A stretch of DNA of 64,000 nt from Chitinophaga sp. CB10 (GCA_001870995.2 MLAV02000008.1:186001-250000); one strand, 5' to 3'; positions 45,558 through 54,129 are shown, counted from the stretch's first letter. Program-made: numbers and translations. Notes: generated by a model not told the origin, from the sequence alone.

Positions 45558-46115
45558 ATGCAGAATCCCCGTTTAGCATCCCGATATGCAAAATCATTGA
45601 TTGACCTGGTCCTGGAAAAGAACCAGCTCGAAGAAGTGCATAACGATATGCTGTTTTTTCAACAGGTGATGAAAACAAACCGCGACCTGGTACTGTTACT
45701 CAGAAGCCCGATCATCAAGGCGGATGCGAAACTGAAAATCCTGGACGCAGTACTGAATGGCCGTGTATCCCAAACTACGCAGCTGTTCATCAAATTGCTG
45801 GTAAATAAAGGCCGCGAAAGCAACCTGCCTGAAATTGCCACGGAATTTGGCACACAGTACAATGTGATCAAAAACATCGCTACTGTAAAAATCACTACCG
45901 CTGTTCCGATGGAACAGGCTACGCTGGACCTGATCAAACAGCGTGTGGCTGACGGTACCCAGCAGGTACAGCTGGAAGCGAAGGTAAACCCTGCGCTTAT
46001 CGGCGGGTTTGTACTCGAAGCTGGAGATCAGCTGTATGACGCCTCTATTCAGCACGAATTGAATGGCCTCAGACAGCAATTCACCAAGAATGTTTACGTA
46101 TCCGAAATACGTTAA
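45558..46115 (+). CDS. atpH: F0F1 ATP synthase subunit delta
   Basis: A 185-residue OSCP/delta protein. It starts MQNPRLASRYAKSLIDLVLEKNQ and has the conserved C-terminal block VNPALIGGFVLEAGDQLYDASIQHELNGLRQQF. It joins the b stalk to the top of the alpha/beta hexamer. It is followed by atpA after 82 bases. Confidence 0.95.
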   Translation: MQNPRLASRYAKSLIDLVLEKNQLEEVHNDMLFFQQVMKTNRDLVLLLRSPIIKADAKLKILDAVLNGRVSQTTQLFIKLLVNKGRESNLPEIATEFGTQYNVIKNIATVKITTAVPMEQATLDLIKQRVADGTQQVQLEAKVNPALIGGFVLEAGDQLYDASIQHELNGLRQQFTKNVYVSEIR

Positions 46116-46197
46116 TAATACAGCAGCCGCTGCGTACACGCAAAGCTGTTGTCGTTACAATAATATACTCTAACGACTCTTTTTAAAAAGCATAATT

Positions 46198-47775
46198 ATG
46201 GTTGATATTAAACCTGATGAAATTTCGGCGATATTACGCCAGCAGTTAAGCAACTTCAATGCTGATGCTAACCTGGAAGAGGTAGGTACAGTATTGCAGG
46301 TGGGTGATGGTATTGCCCGCATTTACGGTTTGGGTAACGTAAGTTACGGTGAACTGGTTGAGTTCGGCAACGGCGTTAAAGCTATTGCACTGAACCTGGA
46401 AGAAGACAACGTAGGTGTGGTATTGATGGGTGAATCAACAGGCATTAAAGAAGGTGATAAAGTACGTCGTACCAAAAAGATCGCATCTATCAACGTAGGT
46501 GAAGGTATGGTTGGCCGCGTAGTAAATACACTGGGTGAACCTATCGATGGTAAAGGCCCAATCACCGGCGAACTGTATGAAATGCCGCTGGAGCGTAAAG
46601 CACCGGGCGTTCTGTTCCGTGAGCCGGTAAAAGAACCACTGCAGACAGGCGTTAAAGCGATCGACGCGATGATTCCTATCGGCCGTGGTCAGCGTGAGTT
46701 GGTAATCGGTGACCGTCAGACTGGTAAAACTGCCATCTGCATCGATACCATCATCAATCAGAAAGAATTCTATGACGCTGGTAAACCAGTGTACTGTATC
46801 TACGTTGCCGTAGGTCAGAAAGCATCTACCGTTGCCGGTGTGATGAAAACATTACAGGAAGCAGGCGCCATGGCTTACACCATCATCGTAGCCGCTAACG
46901 CTGCTGATCCTGCTCCGCTGCAGTTCTACGCTCCTTTTGCTGGTGCTGCCATCGGTGAATTCTTCCGCGATAGCGGTCGCCCTGCACTGATCGTGTACGA
47001 TGACCTGTCCAAACAGGCCGTTGCTTACCGTGAGGTGTCCCTGCTGCTGAAACGCCCTCCTGGCCGTGAAGCTTACCCTGGCGACGTATTCTACCTGCAT
47101 AGCCGCCTGCTCGAGCGCGCTGCGAAAATCATCAACAAAGATGAAATCGCCCGCCAGATGAACGACCTGCCGGAATCCATCAAACACCTGGTAAAAGGTG
47201 GCGGTTCCCTGACAGCGTTGCCTATCATCGAAACACAGGCTTCCGACGTATCCGCGTACATCCCTACCAACGTAATCTCCATCACCGATGGTCAGATCTT
47301 CCTGGAAGGTAACCTGTTCAACGCCGGTATCCGTCCTGCTATCAACGTAGGTATCTCCGTATCCCGCGTAGGTGGTAACGCCCAGATCAAATCCATGAAG
47401 AAAGTATCCGGTACCCTGAAACTGGACCAGGCGCAATATCGTGAGATGGAAGCCTTCTCCAAATTCGGCGGCGACCTGGACGCTGCTACCAAAGCCGTTA
47501 TCGACAAAGGTCAGCGTAACGTGGAAATCCTGAAACAAGCCCAGTTCGCTCCATACCCTGTAGAAAAGCAAATCGCTATGATCTACCTGGGTACCAACGG
47601 TCTGCTCCGCGAAGTGCCTGTTAAACAGGTAAAAGCTTTCGAAGAAGCATTCCTGAACGAAATGGACGTGCGCCTGCCGGACGTACTGGCCGAGTTCAAA
47701 AAAGGTAACCTGCCTGAAGATGGCATCAAGAAAATGGTTACACTCGCCAATGAACTGAAACCAAGATTCGCATAA
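46198..47775 (+). CDS. atpA: F0F1 ATP synthase subunit alpha
   Basis: The 525-residue subunit carries the P-loop GDRQTGKTA (near residue 172). It also has the alpha signature region with PPGREAYPGDVFYLHSRLLERAAK and the VSRVGGNAQIKSMKKVSG block. It forms the noncatalytic sites of F1. A strong terminator follows at 47796. The gamma (atpG), beta (atpD) and epsilon (atpC) genes are not in the window, so F1 is encoded in at least two places. Confidence 0.98.
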   Translation: MVDIKPDEISAILRQQLSNFNADANLEEVGTVLQVGDGIARIYGLGNVSYGELVEFGNGVKAIALNLEEDNVGVVLMGESTGIKEGDKVRRTKKIASINVGEGMVGRVVNTLGEPIDGKGPITGELYEMPLERKAPGVLFREPVKEPLQTGVKAIDAMIPIGRGQRELVIGDRQTGKTAICIDTIINQKEFYDAGKPVYCIYVAVGQKASTVAGVMKTLQEAGAMAYTIIVAANAADPAPLQFYAPFAGAAIGEFFRDSGRPALIVYDDLSKQAVAYREVSLLLKRPPGREAYPGDVFYLHSRLLERAAKIINKDEIARQMNDLPESIKHLVKGGGSLTALPIIETQASDVSAYIPTNVISITDGQIFLEGNLFNAGIRPAINVGISVSRVGGNAQIKSMKKVSGTLKLDQAQYREMEAFSKFGGDLDAATKAVIDKGQRNVEILKQAQFAPYPVEKQIAMIYLGTNGLLREVPVKQVKAFEEAFLNEMDVRLPDVLAEFKKGNLPEDGIKKMVTLANELKPRFA

Positions 47776-47795
47776 GCGAATACAATGATATAGCG

Positions 47796-47826
47796 AAAGG
47801 CTCTCCGATAACCGGGGAGCCTTTTT
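47796..47826 (+). terminator. Terminator of the atp operon
   Basis: 11-base stem (47796-47806 with 47814-47824, one G-T pair), 7-base loop, T run. Confidence 0.85.
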
Positions 47827-48007
47827 CTTTTTACCCGCCCCCCATAACCCGTTCATGTGACCCCTTGACCCGGTGGGAAAGCCCTAAGGGAAATATATCC
47901 GTCACTGTTACCAGGTTGCCGGCTGCTTTGGCGGCCCATATATACCGGACGGTCAGTGTATCAGCGCCAGTTAGGATTCTGCCCTCGTACGGTAGGAAAT
48001 CAAACCA

Positions 48008-48031
48008 TTTTCACCGGTAATTTTCACCGGT
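48008..48031. repeat. Direct repeat of TTTTCACCGGT
   Basis: Two identical 11-base copies with a 13-base period. With the inverted GGTGAAA sites at 48102 and 48123 they make a four-site cluster that could bind a regulator of the TonB receptor. Confidence 0.45.
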
Positions 48032-48110
48032 GGAGATAGTTTGGAATACCGGGTTATCCCCGTTTTTAAACCGCTGAATCCTTTGCTGGTAAAGGGACAT
48101 CGGTGAAATC

Positions 48111-48149
48111 CCCTAAATATTCGGTGAAATTTGGCCGAATAATCCCGGC
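48111..48149. repeat. Imperfect repeat upstream of the TonB receptor (copy 2)
   Basis: Begins CCCTAAATATTC and contains GAAATTTGGCCGAA. It is the partner of the element at 43262-43300. Confidence 0.5.
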
Positions 48150-48154
48150 GTTTT

Positions 48155-48185
48155 TTTGCGCTGCTTTGTAGCCATTATACCTTTG
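48155..48185 (+). promoter_or_regulatory. Full-consensus Bacteroidota promoter of the TonB receptor
   Basis: TTTG (48155-48158), 19 bases, TACCTTTG (48178-48185). Both boxes match exactly with the usual spacing; the best promoter in the window. The ATG is 26 bases further on. Confidence 0.8.
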
Positions 48186-48211
48186 ATTCAACAAAATGAT
48201 CCCCTACGATT

Positions 48212-50368
48212 ATGTCACTGTTCAACCGACTTCTAATCATCGCTGTACTGTTGCCTGCATGGCTTTCTGCCCAGGTGAATATCTCCGGGAAGGTAACCGA
48301 TGGCAAAAAACGTCCTGTAGCCGGCGCTAACATCTCCATAAAAGATTCCTATGATGGCGCTGTCACTAAAGCGGATGGCTCCTTCAGCTTCCAGGTAACG
48401 CCTGCCGGCGAGCAAACCCTGATAGCCACCATGGCAGGTTACCAGCCCCTGGAAATGAAAATAAATACCGCCGAATCCCAACAGCTGGATATCGTACTTA
48501 AAAACGCAGCCCGCGAGCTGAAAGTGGTAACCATCGCCGCCGGCAGCTTTGAAGCCAGCGACGAAAAAAAGAATACCGTCCTGAAACCGCTGGACATCGT
48601 TACCACCGCCGGCGCCGGCGCCGATATCGTGAATGCTATTAAAACATTGCCGGGAACCCAGCAAACGAACGACCGTGAAGGACTCTTCGTACGTGGCGGT
48701 ACCGGCTACGAAACGCAAACCGTGATCGATGGTATGCTCGTCCGGAATCCCTTTTCCAGCGGCGTACCCGATATGCCGGGCAGAGGAAGGTTTTCCCCAT
48801 TCCTCTTCAAAGGAACTACGTTCAGCAGCGGCGGTTATTCCGCCCAATACGGTCAAGGCCTTTCATCCGCGTTAATCCTGGAATCCACTGACCTGCCTGC
48901 CCGGTCCTCCGCTTCCGCCGGCGTGTCTGTCATCGGCGTGAACGGCGGTGTGGAAACGCTTTCTAAGGACAAGCGGACCTCCTACGGCGTGGAAGCGGAT
49001 TATACCAACCTCGCGCCTTATTTTAACGTGGTGAAACCGAAGCAGGAAGTAAACCTCGGCCCTGAAATCATCGGTACCTCCGCCAATTTCAGGAGGAAGA
49101 CTTCTAAAACCGGTATGCTGAAATTCTATGGCTATGCCAACTGGAGCAATATGGGCTTCGATTACAAAAGCCTGGAATACCCGGGTAGTACGGAGTCCTA
49201 CCAGGTGCGCAACCATAATATTTATACCAACATGACCTACCGGGAAAACCTGGGCAGCGGCTGGAAACTCTATGCCGGCGCGTCTTTCAGTACCAATACG
49301 GACAAGATTAAAACGGACACCCTTCCTAAAAATCCTGCGGAAACCAATATCGGCGTACGTTCGGACCTTACGCAAACGAAGCTCATGCTCACAAAAGGCC
49401 TTGGCAACTTCTCCGCATTGCGGGTGGGAGCGGAGTACCAGTATGCCGTGGAACGCTCTGCCTTCAATCAGTACAACCTGAACTACGTGGATAACTACGC
49501 AGCAGGTTTTGCAGAAGCGGATGTTTATTTTACCCCTGCTTTCGCAGGGAGATTTGGCGGCCGCACCGAATACTCGTCCGTACTGGGTAAATTGAACTTT
49601 GCGCCACGTGCCTCATTGGCGTACAAGGTGGGTTATAACGGGCAGTTTACCCTCGCGTATGGCGACTACTATCAAAAGCCGGAACCCCAGTATATCCGCT
49701 TCGACCGCGGGCTGGATTACATGAAGGCTACGCATTACATTGCCAGCTATCAGCTGTTGAGTAACTTCTATACTTTCCGCACAGAGGTGTTTTACAAGCA
49801 ATATAAAAACCTTGTGAAAACGGTGCCGGACTATAACAACAACGGGGATGGCTTTGCGAAAGGTATTGAGGTGTTTTGGAGAGACAGAAAAACCGTGAAG
49901 AATATGGACTACTGGGTATCCTACTCCTACCTGGATACCAAGCGGGATTACCTCAATTATCCCTACAGGGTACAACCTGATTTTGCCGCCAATCATACCG
50001 CCAGCTTTGTGGCTAAGTACTTCGTGACGAAGATACAAACCAACTTCGGCCTGACGTACAGCTTCGCCAGCGGCCGCCCGTACTACAATCCGAACCAGCC
50101 GGTATCGAAATTTATGAGCGATAAAACGATCAATTACAACTCCGTAGGGGCCAGCGTAAGCTACCTGACCTCTATCCGCAAAGCCTTCACTATATTCGTG
50201 GTACAAGTATCCAATGTATTCAACCAGCAACAGGTTTTTGGCTACCGTTACAGCAGCGACGGGCTGCGCAGGAACGAGATCGTGCCGAATGTTCCGCGAT
50301 TTATCTTCGTCGGCATGTTCATGAACTTCGGTACTGACAGACGTCAGGACATTATTAACAACCTTTAA
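48212..50368 (+). CDS. TonB-dependent outer-membrane receptor with CarboxypepD_reg-like domain
   Basis: The 718-residue protein has a signal peptide (LLIIAVLLPAWLSAQ). An N-terminal carboxypeptidase-regulatory-like domain follows (VNISGKVTDGKKRPVAGANISI to GYQPLEM). The plug domain includes NAIKTLPGTQQTNDREGLFVRGG and VIDGMLVRNPF, and the beta-barrel comes last. No SusD gene follows, so it is not a standard glycan-uptake pair; substrates could be a metal complex, vitamin or peptide. The downstream 216-residue secreted protein is 26 bases away and presumably functions with it. Confidence 0.92.
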   Translation: MSLFNRLLIIAVLLPAWLSAQVNISGKVTDGKKRPVAGANISIKDSYDGAVTKADGSFSFQVTPAGEQTLIATMAGYQPLEMKINTAESQQLDIVLKNAARELKVVTIAAGSFEASDEKKNTVLKPLDIVTTAGAGADIVNAIKTLPGTQQTNDREGLFVRGGTGYETQTVIDGMLVRNPFSSGVPDMPGRGRFSPFLFKGTTFSSGGYSAQYGQGLSSALILESTDLPARSSASAGVSVIGVNGGVETLSKDKRTSYGVEADYTNLAPYFNVVKPKQEVNLGPEIIGTSANFRRKTSKTGMLKFYGYANWSNMGFDYKSLEYPGSTESYQVRNHNIYTNMTYRENLGSGWKLYAGASFSTNTDKIKTDTLPKNPAETNIGVRSDLTQTKLMLTKGLGNFSALRVGAEYQYAVERSAFNQYNLNYVDNYAAGFAEADVYFTPAFAGRFGGRTEYSSVLGKLNFAPRASLAYKVGYNGQFTLAYGDYYQKPEPQYIRFDRGLDYMKATHYIASYQLLSNFYTFRTEVFYKQYKNLVKTVPDYNNNGDGFAKGIEVFWRDRKTVKNMDYWVSYSYLDTKRDYLNYPYRVQPDFAANHTASFVAKYFVTKIQTNFGLTYSFASGRPYYNPNQPVSKFMSDKTINYNSVGASVSYLTSIRKAFTIFVVQVSNVFNQQQVFGYRYSSDGLRRNEIVPNVPRFIFVGMFMNFGTDRRQDIINNL

Positions 50369-50394
50369 ATCTCTCCCTAAAAAAATCAAATATT

Positions 50395-51045
50395 ATGAAA
50401 CGTTTCCTTTTATCATTAGTAGTAATGGCCGGCATTTCTTCGGCTACCATGGCGCAAAGCGCACAGTATGAGCAAACGATGGCCAAGAACATCGGTGAGC
50501 TGGACAGCACCGCTACTTTCACCCCGGATGCCCTGCTGCAGAAAGCGGGATTGTTTGAACGTATCGGCGGCGCGGAAAAGAGCCAGTGGCAGCCTTATTA
50601 CTACGCTGCTTACTGCAATGTGATGAGTGCGTTGATGCAGAAAGATAAAAGTAAGGTAGACGGCCTGGCGGATCAGGCAGAAGCAGACCTGACCAAGGCG
50701 GAGCAGCTCAATGGCAACGCCTCTGAAATTGCCTGCATCAAATCCCTCATTGCTACGGCGCGCCTCACGGTAGACCCGATGAACCGCGGAGAGCAGTACG
50801 GAATGATTTCAGCCAAAGCGCTGGAAGAAGGCAAGCAGCTGAATGCAGAGAACCCGCGGGTGTACCTGTTGCAGGGCCAGGCGCTGTTATATACGCCGGA
50901 AGCCTTCGGGGGCAGCAAAACAGGCGGTAAAGCGTTGCTGGAGGTAGCGTTACAGAAATACGCCGCCTTCAAACCTGCCGGCAAACTGGACCCTAACTGG
51001 GGCGAAGGTTATGCCAAGCAGCTGCTGCAACAGGCCAGCAAATAA
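50395..51045 (+). CDS. Secreted helical-repeat protein paired with the TonB receptor
   Basis: The 216-residue protein has a signal peptide (MKRFLLSLVVMAGISSATMAQ). The rest looks alpha-helical with TPR-like spacing (PYYYAAYCNVMSALMQ, LADQAEADLTKAEQLNG, NPRVYLLQGQALLYTPEAFGG). There is no lipobox. It lies directly behind the receptor gene with no promoter or terminator between, so a periplasmic accessory role is likely. Its function is not known to me. Confidence 0.75.
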   Translation: MKRFLLSLVVMAGISSATMAQSAQYEQTMAKNIGELDSTATFTPDALLQKAGLFERIGGAEKSQWQPYYYAAYCNVMSALMQKDKSKVDGLADQAEADLTKAEQLNGNASEIACIKSLIATARLTVDPMNRGEQYGMISAKALEEGKQLNAENPRVYLLQGQALLYTPEAFGGSKTGGKALLEVALQKYAAFKPAGKLDPNWGEGYAKQLLQQASK

Positions 51046-51069
51046 GCATTTCGGCACAGGATGAAATAA

Positions 51070-51102
51070 AGAGGGGACAGCGCTCATAGCGTTGTCCCCT
51101 CT
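51070..51102. terminator. Terminator between the convergent receptor operon and pdxA
   Basis: 15-base stem (51070-51084 with 51088-51102, one wobble) and 3-base loop. TTTATTT follows on the minus strand, so it serves pdxA best. Confidence 0.75.
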
Positions 51103-51123
51103 GCTATTAACAGCAAAATGACG

Positions 51124-52185
51124 TTATTCAGATGCCAGTTCTGTCTTTTTCAACGGGTTCTTCGTGTTTTCCGCGTAGCGGGCGCGCTGTTCAATCACCT
51201 CCAGGCAAGTGAAGATGGCCTGTCTGAAAGAGCTGGGATCCGCCAGGTTTTTACCGGCGATATCGAAGGCGGTGCCGTGGTCAGGAGAGGTTCTGACAAT
51301 AGGCAGGCCGGCGGTGTAGTTGATGCCTTCGCCGCTGGCGAGGGATTTGAATGGGATCAGGCCCTGATCGTGGTACATGGCCAGTACGCCGTCAAATTTG
51401 GCATACATCTCCCGGGCAAAGAAGGCATCTGCGCTGTACGGGCCAAAGGCCATGATGCCGCTGCTTTTCGCCTGTTTGATGGCGGGGGCTATCTGCTCGA
51501 TTTCTTCCCTGCCGATCAGCCCTTCATCCCCGGCATGGGGGTTGAGGCCCAGTACGGCAATGCGGGGTTTATCGATCCCGAAATCTTTTACCAGGCTTTC
51601 TTTCATCATATGTAATTTAGAAACGATATTTTCCTTCGTTACATATTTAGCCACCTGGGAGATGGGCACATGCTCGGTGAGCAGGCCTACACGCATATTT
51701 TCCGCGGTCATAAACATCAGTACCTCCTTGGCTTCGAAAGCGTCTTTAAGGTAAGGCGTATGGCCGGTATAGCTGAATTTTTCGCTTTGGATGTTGTTTT
51801 TGTGGATGGGGGCGGTCACCAGGCCGGCAATATGGCCGTCCTTCAGGCATTGGATAGCTACTTCCAGCGCGCGGGCGGCGTATTTGCCACCGGCTTCGTT
51901 GAGTACGCCCGGGGTGATCTGCACTTCTTCTTCCCAGCAGTTATAAACGTTTACCTGCTTGTGATTGAGGCGGGTAAAGTCTTTTATGGACTGGTAGTTA
52001 AAGTTGTTCTCATTCATCAGCTTCCGGTAGAAGTTGATGGTCTTATTAGACGCGAAGATCACCGGGGTACAGAATTCCATCATTCTGTTGTCCAGAAAGG
52101 TTTTGATAATGATTTCTGCGCCAATGCTGTTGATGTCACCTACGGTGATGCCTATTACTGGTTTATTCATGTTGGGAGTACTCAT
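51124..52185 (-). CDS. pdxA: 4-hydroxythreonine-4-phosphate dehydrogenase
   Basis: The 353-residue PdxA has IGITVGDINSIGAEII at the start, GHTPYLKD, NPHAGDEGLIGREE, MYHDQGLIPFK (metal-binding His) and RTSPDHGTAFDIAGK. It oxidises 4-phosphohydroxythreonine on the DXP-dependent route to pyridoxal phosphate. In E. coli pdxA and rsmA are neighbours in one operon; here they are also neighbours but divergent. A minus-strand TATCTTTG at 52209-52216 marks its promoter. Confidence 0.95.
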   Translation of the reverse strand: MSTPNMNKPVIGITVGDINSIGAEIIIKTFLDNRMMEFCTPVIFASNKTINFYRKLMNENNFNYQSIKDFTRLNHKQVNVYNCWEEEVQITPGVLNEAGGKYAARALEVAIQCLKDGHIAGLVTAPIHKNNIQSEKFSYTGHTPYLKDAFEAKEVLMFMTAENMRVGLLTEHVPISQVAKYVTKENIVSKLHMMKESLVKDFGIDKPRIAVLGLNPHAGDEGLIGREEIEQIAPAIKQAKSSGIMAFGPYSADAFFAREMYAKFDGVLAMYHDQGLIPFKSLASGEGINYTAGLPIVRTSPDHGTAFDIAGKNLADPSSFRQAIFTCLEVIEQRARYAENTKNPLKKTELASE

Positions 52186-52208
52186 GCTGTTATAGCGTCA
52201 ATAATGGA

Positions 52209-52216
52209 CAAAGATA
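52209..52216 (-). promoter_or_regulatory. -7 promoter element of pdxA
   Basis: TATCTTTG on the minus strand, exact, 23 bases before the ATG. Confidence 0.55.
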
Positions 52217-52276
52217 AGAGAAAGCAGTTAGTTTCTGAGGGCTGGTTTTCCGGGCCGTTGTTATCGGGGTTTTAGC

Positions 52277-52284
52277 TATCTTTG
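52277..52284 (+). promoter_or_regulatory. -7 promoter element of rsmA
   Basis: TATCTTTG, exact, 10 bases before the ATG at 52295. The two divergent -7 boxes are the same octamer. Confidence 0.55.
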
Positions 52285-52294
52285 CGGCTCAGTC

Positions 52295-53047
52295 ATGTAC
52301 ACACTAAAGAAATCGTTAGGCCAGCATTTTCTGACGGATGAGAACATCTCCCGGAAGATCGTTGAGTCGCTACCTGTAACAGAAGGCCAGCAAGTGCTGG
52401 AAGTGGGCCCCGGCGGGGGCGCCATTACCAAATACCTCTTGCAGATCCCCGGCATTGATTTTAAAGCCATTGAGCTGGATACCGAAAAAGTACAGTACCT
52501 GGAAAAAACTTATCCTGACATCCGGGGTAAGCTGATCAATGTGAGCATCCTGGATGCCAGCCTGCCGTTTGAAGGCCAGTTCCGGCTCATCGGCAACTTC
52601 CCCTACAATATCTCCACGCAGATCATGTTTAAGGTGCTGGAATGGCGTTCCAGCGTGGATGTGATTGTGGGTATGTTCCAGAAGGAGGTGGCCCTGCGCC
52701 TGGCTGCCAAGCATGGCAACAAGGACTATGGTATCCTGAGCGTGCTGTTGCAGGCTTATTACCATATTGAGTACCTGTTTGAAGTACATGAAAACTGTTT
52801 CAATCCGCCGCCGAAGGTGAAATCTGCCGTGATCCGGCTCACCCGGCTGGAGCAGCCTGCGGATGTGGCTTCAGAGCGTAAGTTTTTCGTATTGGTGAAA
52901 ACTGCGTTCGGGCAGCGCCGTAAACAACTGAGAAACCCCCTGAAAGGATTATTCGATAAAGCAACACTGCAGGACCCGATTTTCAGCAAAAGAGCTGAAG
53001 AGCTGACCGTCGCGGACTTTGCAGCCCTATCACATAAGATGATATGA
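52295..53047 (+). CDS. rsmA: 16S rRNA dimethyladenosine transferase
   Basis: The 250-residue KsgA/RsmA begins with the family motif KKSLGQHFLTDENISRKIV. The SAM site is VLEVGPGGGAITKYLL and the catalytic motif IGNFPYNIST. It dimethylates A1518 and A1519 near the 3' end of 16S rRNA late in 30S assembly. The stop overlaps the start of the next gene (ATGA), so the two are translationally coupled. Confidence 0.97.
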   Translation: MYTLKKSLGQHFLTDENISRKIVESLPVTEGQQVLEVGPGGGAITKYLLQIPGIDFKAIELDTEKVQYLEKTYPDIRGKLINVSILDASLPFEGQFRLIGNFPYNISTQIMFKVLEWRSSVDVIVGMFQKEVALRLAAKHGNKDYGILSVLLQAYYHIEYLFEVHENCFNPPPKVKSAVIRLTRLEQPADVASERKFFVLVKTAFGQRRKQLRNPLKGLFDKATLQDPIFSKRAEELTVADFAALSHKMI

Positions 53048-53973
53048 GTAAGAAAGTATTAATTACCGCCAAGGTGCATCCATATCTGGTGGACCAGCTG
53101 GAAAACAAGGGCTTTGAAGTAGATTATCAGCCGTCTATCACCTACGAAGAAGTATATGCCGCTATTCCGGGCTGTGTAGGCCTGATCGTTACCACCCGCA
53201 TCCGGGTTGATAAACAGATTATTGACCACGGCAGGGAACTGCAGTGGATAGGCCGGCTGGGCTCAGGTATGGAGTTAATAGATGTGGCTTACGCCGAGAG
53301 TAAAGGCATACACTGCGTTAGCAGCCCGGAAGGGAACCGGGATCCCGTCGGGGAGCAAGCCGTTGGTATGCTGCTTAGCCTTATGCACAATGTTCTCAAG
53401 AGTAATTTGGAACTGAGAAATGGCATTTGGGAGCGGGACGGCAACAGGGCGTATGAGCTGGGCGGCAAGACGGTGGCCATCATCGGCTATGGCAATACCG
53501 GCAGTACGTTTGCCCGTAAGCTGAAAGGTTTTGACGTCAATATCATTGCGTACGATAAATACAAGAAAGGTTTCGGTACCGAAGAGGTGAAGGAAGTGAC
53601 GATGGAAGAGGTATTTGCCCAGGCGGATGTAGTGAGCCTGCACCTGCCGCTGACGGACGAAACCCGTTATATTGCCAACGGGGCGTTCTTCTCCTCGTTT
53701 GCGCATCCCGTATGGTTTATGAATACGGCCAGGGGTAAGCTGGTAAACAACAGCGACCTGATTGCAGCCCTGGAGGATGGCCGCGTGCGCGGCGCCTGCC
53801 TGGATGTACTGGAAAACGAAAAACTGAATACCTATTCAACCGGGGATAAAGAGCAGCTGGCTTATTTCCTCGCGGCTCCGAACGTAGTGCTGACGCCGCA
53901 TATCGCGGGATATTCCCATGAGGCGAGCATCCGGATGCCCCGTGTTGTATTAGAGAAGCTGAATATACTTTAA
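53044..53973 (+). CDS. D-isomer-specific 2-hydroxyacid dehydrogenase
   Basis: A 309-residue NAD-dependent dehydrogenase with the nucleotide motif VAIIGYGNTGSTFARKL. The catalytic Arg is in NTARGKLV, the Glu in LDVLENEK and the His in LTPHIAG. It resembles 3-phosphoglycerate dehydrogenases but lacks the C-terminal ACT domain of SerA. It overlaps rsmA by four bases. Since pdxA is next door, a PdxB-like role (4-phosphoerythronate oxidation) is possible, but PdxB is usually longer, so I leave the substrate open. Confidence 0.88.
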   Translation: MSKKVLITAKVHPYLVDQLENKGFEVDYQPSITYEEVYAAIPGCVGLIVTTRIRVDKQIIDHGRELQWIGRLGSGMELIDVAYAESKGIHCVSSPEGNRDPVGEQAVGMLLSLMHNVLKSNLELRNGIWERDGNRAYELGGKTVAIIGYGNTGSTFARKLKGFDVNIIAYDKYKKGFGTEEVKEVTMEEVFAQADVVSLHLPLTDETRYIANGAFFSSFAHPVWFMNTARGKLVNNSDLIAALEDGRVRGACLDVLENEKLNTYSTGDKEQLAYFLAAPNVVLTPHIAGYSHEASIRMPRVVLEKLNIL

Positions 53974-54032
53974 GCAGCGGAACAAGCTGTGGTGATTCGA
54001 TTTAAATTACTGATTTTCAGTATATTAAAATC

Positions 54033-54051
54033 GAAAAGTAAATTACTTTTC
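54033..54051. promoter_or_regulatory. Perfect palindrome upstream of greA
   Basis: GAAAAGTAA, A, TTACTTTTC: a 9-base inverted repeat around one central base, ending 15 bases before the greA -7 element. It overlaps the -33 region, so it is a candidate operator. Confidence 0.45.
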
Positions 54052-54066
54052 TTAAACAAAAAAGCT

Positions 54067-54074
54067 TATATTTG
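54067..54074 (+). promoter_or_regulatory. -7 promoter element of greA
   Basis: TATATTTG, exact consensus. It lies 82 bases before the ATG and upstream of the leader hairpin, so greA transcripts should begin with that hairpin. Confidence 0.55.
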
Positions 54075-54091
54075 CGATAGAACCAGAAAAA

Positions 54092-54129
54092 CAACGCTTC
54101 CATGCAAGTGGAGGCGTTGATTTTTTTTT
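54092..54129 (+). terminator. Intrinsic terminator within the greA leader (attenuator candidate)
   Basis: 10-base stem (54092-54101 with 54110-54119, one G-T pair), 8-base loop and nine T residues at 54121-54129. It stands between the greA -7 element and the ATG at 54157. It could instead be the terminator of the dehydrogenase gene ending at 53973, but I see no other promoter after it. Confidence 0.65.

Larger units (their letters stand above)
47827..48154. other. Intergenic region between atpA and the TonB receptor
   Basis: No credible coding sequence. It holds two direct copies of TTTTCACCGGT (48008 and 48021), two CGGTGAAAT elements in the opposite orientation (48101 and 48122), and a 39-base repeat shared with the atpB upstream region (48111-48149). 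All precede the strong receptor promoter. Confidence 0.6.
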
